Assembly (NCBI GenBank): GCA_009778945.1
Contig: WRFF01000013.1
Span: 1-18,135 of the forward strand
Length of the DNA stretch: 18,135 nucleotides
Reading direction: 5' to 3'
Source of the DNA: Clostridiales bacterium
GTDB taxonomy: Bacteria; Bacillota; Clostridia; Peptostreptococcales; Anaerovoracaceae
Part shown: in pieces, positions 1 to 6,712 of the stretch
Position numbering within the stretch: the first letter of the stretch is position 1
Layout of the letters: each line of letters opens with the position of its first letter
The notes under the pieces: model-generated
What the model was told of the DNA's origin: nothing
Databases searched by the model: none
The model's input: only the letters and a program-made list of their open reading frames with translations
Made by a program: the position numbers and the translations under genes

Positions 1-1
1 C

Positions 2-967
2 AATACAAGCCTGGGCGATCAGGCATATTTCCCCGAGACACCCACCTGGAAAGAGGATGTGGCGGCTTTCCAGAAAACCACTCTTGCTGCATTACCCAAG
101 ACAGGGGCTCTGCCGCAGTTCGCGTATGACAAGTCAGTCGCCTGGGACAAATACAAAAACCCTGCCGCGACCGACGCAAAAGTCCCCTATCCGGTCAACG
201 GCACCACCGCTTTCGTAAGGTTTATCGCCTCGAACCTGATGGCGGGCAACAATTATCTCGATATCACCGATTATGTGAATCAGCCGGGCGCATCGACCCC
301 GGATGACGCGCTTCAGGAAGCCATTTGCCAAAACCCGTATATCCTTTACGACAACGCGAGCATTGCTACGATGACACAGAATAATAAGGTCTTTGCGCTG
401 GTGAGTTATCCATACACTTTAAAAGACTGGAGCACGCTGCAGCAGCAGCTTTGGGATAAGGTACAGGCAGTGGACAAACAGATCATCACCGGGGATATGA
501 GCGATGAAGTGAAAGCGCACGCCATTGACAACTGGCTTGCCGGCAACGCAAGCTACGATGAAAGCGCGTATGAGACAAGCACAAACCTTCAGGCCAACAA
601 CGGATTCAACCTCGCGTCCGCCTCCGGTTATTATGACAAGTTTCCGAATGCCCAAAACGCCACAGGCGTCCTTCTGAAAGGTACGGGAGTTTGCGCTTCC
701 TATGCGTCGGCGTTCAAGGCGCTGGCCGATCAGGCCGGGCTGCCCGCGATGTATGTGACTGGTACGGTTTTATCGAGCGGTGACGGCCACGCCTGGAACA
801 AGGTACAGCTGAACGGGAGCTGGCTTATCGTGGACAGCACCTGGAATGATGCCGGGTCATCCTCGAACGGAAAATTCTTCGGATTAAAGGACGGAGACAA
901 GACGGCCGACCGTGTCCAGGATAACGATTTTGTGGTGGATATCTATATCGGTACCTACGCAAGTTGA
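2..967 (+). CDS. Transglutaminase-like domain protein, C-terminal part (5' end outside window)
   Basis: The frame is open from the left edge, so the GTG at 59 is internal and the protein begins outside the window. The last third carries a transglutaminase/papain-like core: Cys in a GVCASYASAFK context (codon at 692), His in GDGHAWN (788) and Asp in VDSTWND (833). This Cys-His-Asp order and spacing is that of the bacterial Transglut_core family. The family covers peptidases, amidases and cross-linking enzymes, many of them surface proteins of Clostridia. About 230 residues before the core, rich in N, T, Y and D and poor in Cys, look extracellular, but no signal peptide can be seen because the N-terminus is missing. 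The substrate cannot be predicted. The gene converges on cca with a 38-base gap in which I see no clear terminator hairpin. Confidence 0.85.
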   Translation, partial: NTSLGDQAYFPETPTWKEDVAAFQKTTLAALPKTGALPQFAYDKSVAWDKYKNPAATDAKVPYPVNGTTAFVRFIASNLMAGNNYLDITDYVNQPGASTPDDALQEAICQNPYILYDNASIATMTQNNKVFALVSYPYTLKDWSTLQQQLWDKVQAVDKQIITGDMSDEVKAHAIDNWLAGNASYDESAYETSTNLQANNGFNLASASGYYDKFPNAQNATGVLLKGTGVCASYASAFKALADQAGLPAMYVTGTVLSSGDGHAWNKVQLNGSWLIVDSTWNDAGSSSNGKFFGLKDGDKTADRVQDNDFVVDIYIGTYAS

Positions 968-1005
968 GCGCAACGTTGATAGCTTTCATAACGATGATAA
1001 ACAGC

Positions 1006-2349
1006 TTATTCGGCAGGTATGGCGGCGCGAAGAAGGGCCTGTTTTTCATTCGGAAGCCTGCCGTCCATTACCGCGTCCAATAATCTTTGCAGAATAAACC
1101 CGATTTCAGCCCCTTCCGGTATGCCGGCGGCAAGAAGATCGTCACCGTTAAGAGACAGATCCTTTAAAGAGAAACATACTTCTTTTTCGAGGATATCGTT
1201 TAATTGCATTTCTCTGTCCCACAATTCGGATAGTTTTTCGGTTGCGTTTTCGGCTGAGTGGGATTTCGCATCGGCCAGCTTGATTTCAAACAACTGACGC
1301 AATCGCGGCTCTCCGAGCCGGTTCAACCATTTGATCAAATTCTTTTCTGTCAGTCCGACATCATGCCAGCGAACCAATTCGCAAACAGCATCGATGGTTT
1401 CATTATCAAATCGCAATTCACGCAGCCGGCGGTTTGCGATTTCAGCGCTTTTATCTTCATGCCCATAAAAATGCCCCATTTCGTCATCGTCCTGCGTAAA
1501 GCAGGCCGGCTTTCCGAGGTCGTGAAAAAGCATAGTGAGACGGAGAATCGGATCTGTGGGAGCCGCCGCGACAGTTAACACGGTGTGTGTCCATGCATCG
1601 AAAAGATGATAAGGGCTTCTTTGATCAAACCCAATTATGTCCGATATTTCCGGAATGAATACCGAAAAAATATCGGAATACTCAATCAAAATTTTTGATA
1701 CATTGTCTCCACAAAGCAGTTTCGTCATTTCCGTCGCGATTCGTTCAACTGAAATATTTTGGAGAAGCTTTTTGTTATGATGAATGCTGCTTGCGAGGCT
1801 TGAATCGATTTCAAAAGAAAGCGTAGACGCAAAACGCAACGCACGCAGAATACGCAGCCCATCCTCATTCAGGCGGGTGTTCGCATCTCCCACAGCGTGG
1901 ACGGTTTTGGTATTTAAATCAGTCACGCCACCGAAAGGATCAATCAGACCTTTGTCCGGATGATACGCAATTGCGTTTATCGTGAAATCGCGCCGCGCCA
2001 AATCTTCGCGTATGTTTCGGACAAAAATTACGTTCGCCGGTCTGCGACCGTCTTCATAATTGCCGTCAACGCGGAATGTTGTCACCTCAATCGGAAGCCC
2101 GTTTGATACGATCGTGACTGTTCCGTGCTTGATACCGGTTTCAATTATGTGGTTATCCGAAAAAACGGAAACCACTTCTTCCGGCAAGGCCGATGTCGCC
2201 ACATCCCAGTCCTTTGGCGTTTTTCCGAGAAGCAGGTCGCGAACGCAACCGCCGACAAGATACGCATCGAATCCCGGGATGTTCAGCTTTGTTATGATTT
2301 CGGAAGCGCGAGGCTCAATGTTATTTGACGATATTCCAGAAGGCTTCAT
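1006..2349 (-). CDS. cca: CCA tRNA nucleotidyltransferase with HD domain
   Basis: This enzyme adds or repairs the 3'-CCA end of tRNAs using CTP and ATP. The 447-aa product has the class II nucleotidyltransferase head. The GGCVRDLLLG motif (residues 33-42) is followed by the metal-binding D47-x-D49 in KDWDVAT, then RRDFTINA (119-126) and LNEDGLRILRALRF (160-173), where the nucleotide-selecting residues lie. A C-terminal HD domain has H276-D277 in LFHDLGK and a further His near 297; such domains give phosphatase or phosphodiesterase activity in some CCA enzymes. Length and motif order fit a bacterial CCA-adding enzyme rather than poly(A) polymerase, which usually lacks this HD tail. The ATG at 2349 lies 29 bases inside the upstream nucleotidyltransferase gene, so translation is probably coupled. 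Base composition is more AT-rich than in the genes beyond 5.1 kb. Confidence 0.93.
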   Translation of the reverse strand: MKPSGISSNNIEPRASEIITKLNIPGFDAYLVGGCVRDLLLGKTPKDWDVATSALPEEVVSVFSDNHIIETGIKHGTVTIVSNGLPIEVTTFRVDGNYEDGRRPANVIFVRNIREDLARRDFTINAIAYHPDKGLIDPFGGVTDLNTKTVHAVGDANTRLNEDGLRILRALRFASTLSFEIDSSLASSIHHNKKLLQNISVERIATEMTKLLCGDNVSKILIEYSDIFSVFIPEISDIIGFDQRSPYHLFDAWTHTVLTVAAAPTDPILRLTMLFHDLGKPACFTQDDDEMGHFYGHEDKSAEIANRRLRELRFDNETIDAVCELVRWHDVGLTEKNLIKWLNRLGEPRLRQLFEIKLADAKSHSAENATEKLSELWDREMQLNDILEKEVCFSLKDLSLNGDDLLAAGIPEGAEIGFILQRLLDAVMDGRLPNEKQALLRAAIPAE

Positions 2350-3082
2350 TCAGCTTGTCCCAACTCAGCTTGTTATCCGGCTCGGTACCTGGAATGGAGC
2401 GATCAAACGCAACAAGGCCGTCTTGTATCCAGTGATCCCACAGTGCGATCTTTGTCAACTCCTCGCTTTCCTCTGTGATTGCTTTGCGGGCAAGCAAATC
2501 TTCCATGGCAGGTTTCAACTCAGACTCCAGTACGCTTTCCGCCAAGTCTTTGAACAAGACGGGCGGTGGCGTTTCAAATTCCAGAATCCACTTGCAGGCA
2601 AGCAATGGCCTGATCACGTAGAAATATTTTTTCAATTTGACCAGATCATCCTTGAAATTTGCGAGATAATTTCTTTTGGCCATGCTGTAGTAATGATACA
2701 GTCCATGTTTCTTTCGGTAATACTCCGAAAACAGACCGCGAAGGTTTTCGAACTTTTCCGTGGTTTTATATATGATCGGGGAACCAAGCCATTCAAAAAG
2801 CGTCGGATTCGATTTATAAAACAGCCGGAACGTCTTGTCCAGATCCCATCCGTTGATATCCAGCACATCGCTCAGCTCATATTCGATCACATCATCAACA
2901 TGGTCAAGCCGCAGATATTCTTTGAGCGGGCGAACATAAATAAATCGCACATCATAGTCGCTGTTGGACGAGGCAAAGCCCCACGCCCGGCTCCCGGATT
3001 CAACCGCATAGAGAACGCGGACATTCCGTTCGATTTCGAGACCGTCTAATTTTTGGTTAATCAAAGTAAGTATATCTGGCAT
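2321..3082 (-). CDS. RlaP-type nucleotidyltransferase (PF10127, YcgL-like)
   Basis: The 253-aa product belongs to the DNA polymerase beta-type nucleotidyltransferases. It has the glycine-serine motif SGSRAWG (residues 29-35) followed by the paired metal-binding Asp of SDYDVRFIYV (D42, D44). The rest, with WDLDKTFRLFYKSNPTLFEWL and a Tyr/Lys-rich helical second half, matches the family Pfam calls RlaP (RNA repair pathway DNA polymerase beta family; B. subtilis YcgL is a relative). The biochemical substrate is not established, so a role in RNA end repair is a family-level inference. I chose the ATG at 3082 over one 48 bases upstream (3130) because AAGGA sits eight bases before it. It overlaps cca by 29 bases and is divergent from the AlbA_2 regulator gene. 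Confidence 0.82.
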   Translation of the reverse strand: MPDILTLINQKLDGLEIERNVRVLYAVESGSRAWGFASSNSDYDVRFIYVRPLKEYLRLDHVDDVIEYELSDVLDINGWDLDKTFRLFYKSNPTLFEWLGSPIIYKTTEKFENLRGLFSEYYRKKHGLYHYYSMAKRNYLANFKDDLVKLKKYFYVIRPLLACKWILEFETPPPVLFKDLAESVLESELKPAMEDLLARKAITEESEELTKIALWDHWIQDGLVAFDRSIPGTEPDNKLSWDKLNEAFWNIVK

Positions 3083-3155
3083 ATTCTTTTTCCTTAATAA
3101 TAGTATAGCTGGAGTTATATAGCATTGCATTAAAGTATTTTTATCAAACTAATAT

Positions 3156-3170
3156 AACACATTGTGTGTT
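3156..3170. repeat. Short inverted repeat in the divergent promoter region
   Basis: Arms AACACA (3156-3161) and TGTGTT (3165-3170) are separated by three bases. The repeat lies 9 bases upstream of the large palindrome and between the divergent starts at 3082 and 3234. It could be a secondary operator. Its sequence only partly resembles the main motif. Confidence 0.45.
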
Positions 3171-3176
3171 AAACCA

Positions 3177-3205
3177 TTGATTTTAACGCACGCGTGCGTT
3201 AAAAT
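3177..3205 (+). promoter_or_regulatory. Promoter of the AlbA_2 regulator gene
   Basis: TTGATT (3177-3182) and TAAAAT (3200-3205) are spaced by 17 bases, which is the sigma-A optimum. Each hexamer is close to consensus. Transcription would start near 3212, giving a leader of about 22 bases with AAGGTG as the ribosome binding site just before the ATG at 3234. The 26-bp palindrome fills the spacer and covers the -10. Confidence 0.6.
3180..3205. promoter_or_regulatory. Perfect 26-bp palindrome, probable operator
   Basis: Bases 3180-3192 are the exact reverse complement of 3193-3205. The half-site reads CGTGCGTTAAAAT outward from the centre. A further half-site-like TGCGTTTA follows at 3205. The palindrome occupies the promoter spacer and -10 of the gene at 3234, so a protein bound here would block RNA polymerase. 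The obvious candidate binder is the product of that gene, which carries winged helices. Binding itself is inferred. Confidence 0.75.
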
Positions 3206-3233
3206 GCGTTTATTGAAGTAATCAAGGTGAACG

Positions 3234-4907
3234 ATGCCCAATATTGGATTAACGGAAACATTAGAAATTGAATTCAAAAGCGATCAAGATCAATTACCCG
3301 ACCATGAACTTATAGAATGCGTGGTCGCGTTTTCCAATGCAGAGGGTGGCGACATATATGTGGGTATTGAGGACGATGGAGAAATAACCGGTCTGCATAT
3401 AAAACATAGCAATGTTGCGGGGTTGCCCGCGGTAATAGCAAACAACACAGTACCGCCAGTTTCTGTTAGAGTTGAGAAAGACCATATCGACGGAGCATCA
3501 TATTTTATTATGCATGTCAATAAGATGAAAAGCCCTGTCGCAACAACATCGGGAAAAATACTCAGGCGCAGATTAAAGGCTGACGGAACACCTGAAAATA
3601 TTCCCATGTATCCATATGAAATCGTGTCAAGGTTGTCGGATCTTTCGTTATTGGATTTTTCGGCTCAGCCTGTTCCGGACTCGGAATACTCGGATTTGGA
3701 TCCGGTTGAGAGAGCGCGATTGCGGCGAATTATTCAAATATATTCCACAGAAAAAGAACTGCTCGATTTGTCAGATGAAGAACTCGATAAAGCCCTTCAA
3801 CTGATTACAACGGTTGAAAAAAGAACCGTCCCCACTATGACCGGAATGCTATTGATTGGGAAAAAAGATCGTCTTTCTGCTATGATTCCGACAGCTGAAA
3901 CGGCTATTCAAGTATTGAGCGGGACAGATGTGAAAGTAAACGAATCTTTTATCATGCCACTACTTGCTGGTTTTGAGAAAATAACAGAGTATATGAATGC
4001 ATGGAACCGGGAAGAAGAATTCGAAGATGGCCTGTTCAGGATTTCCATTCCTGAAATTGATCGCAGAGCATTCCGGGAAGCGCTTGTCAATGCTTTCAGC
4101 CATCGAGATTATTCTATCCTAGGGCGCGTGAGAGTGGCAATAGAAGAAGAAGGGTTGACTATTAGTAATCCCGGGGGTTTTATTGAAGGTGTTACGATTA
4201 GTAATTTGATTTGGGCGGAACCACATGGCCGTAATCCTGTGCTGTCAGATGCTATGAAGCGAATTGGATTAGCGGAGAGAACGGGGCGCGGTATAGATCG
4301 TATTTTTGAAGGCTCACTTTTATACGGGAAACAGCTACCCGATTACAGCAAATCGACTGAAAAACGTGTGGAGTTATATATTCCCAAGAGTATCCCAGAC
4401 AAGTCATTTATTCGAATGATAACAGAAGAACAGCGGCGCTTAGGACGATCATTGCCAATTCTAACATTACTGATACTCAATTCGTTGAAAAGAATGAGGA
4501 GAGCTACTGTGCAAGAAATTGTCTCTGATACGAATGCGAATGAAACTAAAGTGAGAGATGCAATGGAGCATCTATCGGAAGCCGGATTGGTGGAAGCCCT
4601 TGGCAGCGGAAAAGGTCGGTACTATATTTTGAGCGCAAAGGTTTATCGTGCTTCAAACGATAGCGTTGGATATGTGCGACAATCGGGGATCGATGCGTTG
4701 CGGTATAAGGAACTTGTGATGAAACTTGCAGTAGAACAGGGAGAGATATCGAGAGCTAATGTTATCGATCTGCTTCATGTGGCACCGTCACAAGCATTTC
4801 GTATATTAAAGCGACTGGCGGACGCAGAAGAATTAGAATTGATTTCGAAAGGAAGAGGTGCAAAATATATTCCAACAAACACACGCGTGCGTAAAATCGT
4901 GCGTTAA
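3234..4907 (+). CDS. AlbA_2 (Schlafen-like) / GHKL-type / winged-helix regulator
   Basis: The 557-aa product has three parts. Residues 8-130 form an AlbA_2 domain (PF04326): EIEFKSD (11-17) and AFSNAEGGDIYVGIEDDGEITGL (split here as AFSNAEGGDIYVG, 32-44, then IEDDGEITGL). Around residues 275-390 lies a RecG-like GHKL-type region (HATPase_c_4) with the signature REALVNAFSHRDY, ISNPGGF and ERTGRGIDRI. The C-terminus holds two winged-helix-like segments, RRATVQEIVSDTNANETKV and ISRANVIDLLHVAPSQAFRI. Such proteins are usually annotated as putative transcriptional regulators; the AlbA_2 fold is shared with eukaryotic Schlafen proteins, some of which cut tRNA. No nuclease activity can be claimed from sequence. 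The gene stands alone, divergent from rlaP-cca, with operator-like repeats at both ends. It is AT-rich compared with genes beyond 5.1 kb. Confidence 0.85.
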   Translation: MPNIGLTETLEIEFKSDQDQLPDHELIECVVAFSNAEGGDIYVGIEDDGEITGLHIKHSNVAGLPAVIANNTVPPVSVRVEKDHIDGASYFIMHVNKMKSPVATTSGKILRRRLKADGTPENIPMYPYEIVSRLSDLSLLDFSAQPVPDSEYSDLDPVERARLRRIIQIYSTEKELLDLSDEELDKALQLITTVEKRTVPTMTGMLLIGKKDRLSAMIPTAETAIQVLSGTDVKVNESFIMPLLAGFEKITEYMNAWNREEEFEDGLFRISIPEIDRRAFREALVNAFSHRDYSILGRVRVAIEEEGLTISNPGGFIEGVTISNLIWAEPHGRNPVLSDAMKRIGLAERTGRGIDRIFEGSLLYGKQLPDYSKSTEKRVELYIPKSIPDKSFIRMITEEQRRLGRSLPILTLLILNSLKRMRRATVQEIVSDTNANETKVRDAMEHLSEAGLVEALGSGKGRYYILSAKVYRASNDSVGYVRQSGIDALRYKELVMKLAVEQGEISRANVIDLLHVAPSQAFRILKRLADAEELELISKGRGAKYIPTNTRVRKIVR

Positions 4908-4973
4908 GAATATAAAACAATTGAAAAATCAATAGTTTTAACGCATGGAGAAAAAGAATTGCGTGCGTTAAAA
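4882..4973. repeat. Downstream cluster of operator-like motifs
   Basis: Three pieces repeat the upstream palindrome. CACGCGTGCGT (4882-4892) equals 3189-3199. CGTGCGTTAA (4898-4907) equals 3193-3202 and overlaps the gene's stop codon. TTTTAACGCA (4936-4945) pairs with TGCGTTAAAA (4964-4973) across an 18-base spacer, and GCGTGCGTTAAAA (4961-4973) is identical to 3192-3204. The first two lie inside the coding sequence. The motif could be further binding sites for the regulator, allowing looping or bridging. The AT-rich arms do not make a typical terminator. Confidence 0.6.
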
Positions 4974-5014
4974 GCAACCAAATAATAGCAATTAGAAAAG
5001 GAATTTGTTGGTAG

Positions 5015-5185
5015 TCGTTTGTCATTCAGAAATACTGGTCTGAACAGAATCAACTTGGGGAATATGATATAATTTTCGTCGGTTATAACATTGGATGGAG
5101 TCAAGAGTCAGTAGCGGTTGGCGAAAAAAGCTGTGTAGAAGTGCTGCAAAAAATGCGCGGCGGCGCGGCAGGAAACGGAAGGTGA
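5015..5185 (+). pseudogene. Possible flavodoxin-like gene remnant upstream of glnA
   Basis: A 56-codon stretch, open between TAG at 5012 and TGA at 5183, has no plausible start codon but reads like protein. LGEYDIIFVGYNIGW resembles the flavodoxin signature in which a (D/E)YDxIFxGYPxWW segment surrounds the FMN loop. The expected Pro-x-Trp-Trp is not intact. The TATAAT used as the glnA -10 candidate falls inside the codons for DIIF. A short protein-like piece in another frame just before it (RNLLVVV) could be the frameshifted N-terminal strand. The resemblance is short, so this is tentative. Confidence 0.3.
5065..5073 (+). promoter_or_regulatory. Extended -10 promoter candidate for glnA
   Basis: TGATATAAT at 5065-5073 is a consensus extended -10 (TGnTATAAT). 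No good -35 precedes it. Transcription would start near 5080, leaving a leader of about 108 bases before the glnA ATG at 5188. The sequence coincides with codons of a possible gene remnant, so it may be partly fortuitous. Confidence 0.45.
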
Positions 5186-5187
5186 AT

Positions 5188-6621
5188 ATGTTTACGAATA
5201 TCGAAGACGCGAAGAAATTTTGTGCGGAAAACGGGATTCTGATGGTCGATTTTATGATGATTGATCTGGAGGGGCGCTGGAGGCACCTCACGATGCCGGT
5301 CGAGCGGTTTACGAAAAGCACGCTGGAAGACGGCGTCGGATTCGATGGCTCGAACTACGGATACGCGCCGGTGGAACACAGCGACATGGTGTTTGTGCCG
5401 GATTTGAGCACCGCTTATGTGGACGCCTTTGAGGAGATCCCCACGCTGGCGATGATCGGTGATGTGTATGTCATCGATATGCCCAAGAACCGCCGGTTCG
5501 ACCAGTATCCGAGAAACGTCGCGCAGCGCGCCGAAAAATATATGAAAAAGCTTGGGATCGCGGACGAAATGCGCGTCGGGCCGGAATTTGAGTTCTTCGT
5601 GTTCGATCATGTGAGTTACAGCGTGGAACCGAACGAATCCCGGTACCGCGTCAATGTGGAGCAGGCGGCCTGGAATTCGGGCGTCGATGATGATGAAAAC
5701 CTGGGATACAAAGCGCGGGTAAAGGGCGGTTATCATATCGCGCTGCCGGCGGACCGATTCAGCGCTTTCCGGTCGCGCGTGTCCCTGATGATGGAGAAGC
5801 AGGGGATCGCGGTGAAATATCATCATCATGAGGTTGCAGGGCCGGGCCAGTTGGAGATCGAAGTCGAGATGGGCTCTATGCTGGATATGGCCGACAAGAC
5901 CATGATGACCAAATACCTGATCAAAAACGTGGCGTTTGCGGAGGGCAAGACGGTCACGTTTATGCCGAAACCGATTTACGCCGAGGCCGGAAGCGGCCTG
6001 CATATCCATATGCAGCTGTTCAAGGGCGGACAGCCGCTCTTCTACGACGCGAAAGGTTATTCGCAACTGAGCAAAACGGCGCTGCATTTTATCGGAGGGG
6101 TCCTGACCCACGCCAACGCCCTTTGCGCTTTCACCAACCCGAGCACGAACTCCTACAAGCGGCTGGTTCCGGGTTATGAGGCGCCGGTCACGATCGGGTT
6201 CGCGACCGCAAACCGCAGCAGCGTCATCCGCATCCCGGCCTACGCCAAGAGCCCGGACAAGAAGCGCTTTGAGCTGCGCTGCCCGGACGCGACCTGCAAT
6301 CCGTATTACGCGTTTTCGGCCATCCTGATGGCGGGCCTCGACGGCATACAGAAAAAGATCGATCCTGTGAAAAAAGGATTCGGCCCGTATGATTACAATC
6401 TGTACAATCTCTCCGCGGAGGATCAGAAGAAGATTCAGCAGCTGCCCCGTTCCCTGGATGACGCGCTCGACGCGCTGGGAGCCGATTTTGAGTTCCTGAC
6501 GCTGGACGGCGTGTTCCCAAAGAAGCTGATCGAAACCTGGATCGAAAAGAGGCGGGCGGAAACGCTGCGGTTCAACCAGCTTCCGCATCCCGCGGAATTC
6601 GAACTGTACTACGATCTGTAA
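5188..6621 (+). CDS. glnA: Glutamine synthetase, type I
   Basis: Makes glutamine from glutamate, ammonia and ATP. The 477-aa product has all the family blocks: DGVGFDGSN, the metal-binding EFEFF, HHEVAGPGQLEIEVE, GSGLHIHM, TNSYKRLVPGYEAPV, NRSSVIRIP and FELRCPDATCNP. Length, the insertion around AWNSGVDDDENLGYKARVKGG and the ending LPHPAEFELYYDL resemble the GSI-beta (enterobacterial) form more than the shorter Bacillus GSI-alpha. Tyr406 in NLYNLSAED sits where GSI-beta enzymes carry the adenylylated Tyr. I chose the ATG at 5188, preceded by GGAAGGTG and starting MFTNIEDAKKFC. The upstream in-frame ATG at 5095 would add 31 Arg/Lys-rich residues foreign to the family. No glnR, glnB or glnE gene is in the window. 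Confidence 0.95.
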   Translation: MFTNIEDAKKFCAENGILMVDFMMIDLEGRWRHLTMPVERFTKSTLEDGVGFDGSNYGYAPVEHSDMVFVPDLSTAYVDAFEEIPTLAMIGDVYVIDMPKNRRFDQYPRNVAQRAEKYMKKLGIADEMRVGPEFEFFVFDHVSYSVEPNESRYRVNVEQAAWNSGVDDDENLGYKARVKGGYHIALPADRFSAFRSRVSLMMEKQGIAVKYHHHEVAGPGQLEIEVEMGSMLDMADKTMMTKYLIKNVAFAEGKTVTFMPKPIYAEAGSGLHIHMQLFKGGQPLFYDAKGYSQLSKTALHFIGGVLTHANALCAFTNPSTNSYKRLVPGYEAPVTIGFATANRSSVIRIPAYAKSPDKKRFELRCPDATCNPYYAFSAILMAGLDGIQKKIDPVKKGFGPYDYNLYNLSAEDQKKIQQLPRSLDDALDALGADFEFLTLDGVFPKKLIETWIEKRRAETLRFNQLPHPAEFELYYDL

Positions 6622-6636
6622 AAGAAAAGCGAATAA

Positions 6637-6711
6637 CTGGAGGCCAATCCCGCCGAGCCGCGGTATATCCTGACGGAAGTCGGCGTGGGGTATCGGATGG
6701 CAGAGAAATAA
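6637..6711 (+). pseudogene. C-terminal remnant of a KdpE/OmpR-family response regulator
   Basis: In the short gap after glnA, 24 codons ending in TAA at 6709 read LEANPAEPRYILTEVGVGYR followed by MAEK. This is the last strand and wing of an OmpR-type DNA-binding domain; the pattern L-E-x-(D/N)-P-x-x-P-R-(Y/H)-I-x-T-E-x-G-x-G-Y-R is typical of KdpE C-termini. The codon directly before it is a TAA stop (6634) and no upstream part of such a gene exists, since glnA ends 15 bases earlier. It is therefore a decayed or truncated fragment, left by deletion or by recombination that brought glnA here. Confidence 0.8.
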
Positions 6712-6712
6712 A

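Noticed and set aside
2060..3049. A 329-codon plus-strand frame across cca and the RlaP-type gene
   Set aside because: It lies opposite two well-supported genes and shows no motifs.
3156..4973. Motifs at both ends of the AlbA_2 gene as terminal inverted repeats of a transposon
   Set aside because: There is no transposase, no target-site duplication, and the upstream copy fits a promoter operator exactly; repeated binding sites explain the pattern better.
5095..5187. Upstream ATG start for glnA adding 31 residues
   Set aside because: The extra segment is Arg/Lys-rich and unlike any glutamine synthetase; the ATG at 5188 has a ribosome binding site and the family-like N-terminus.
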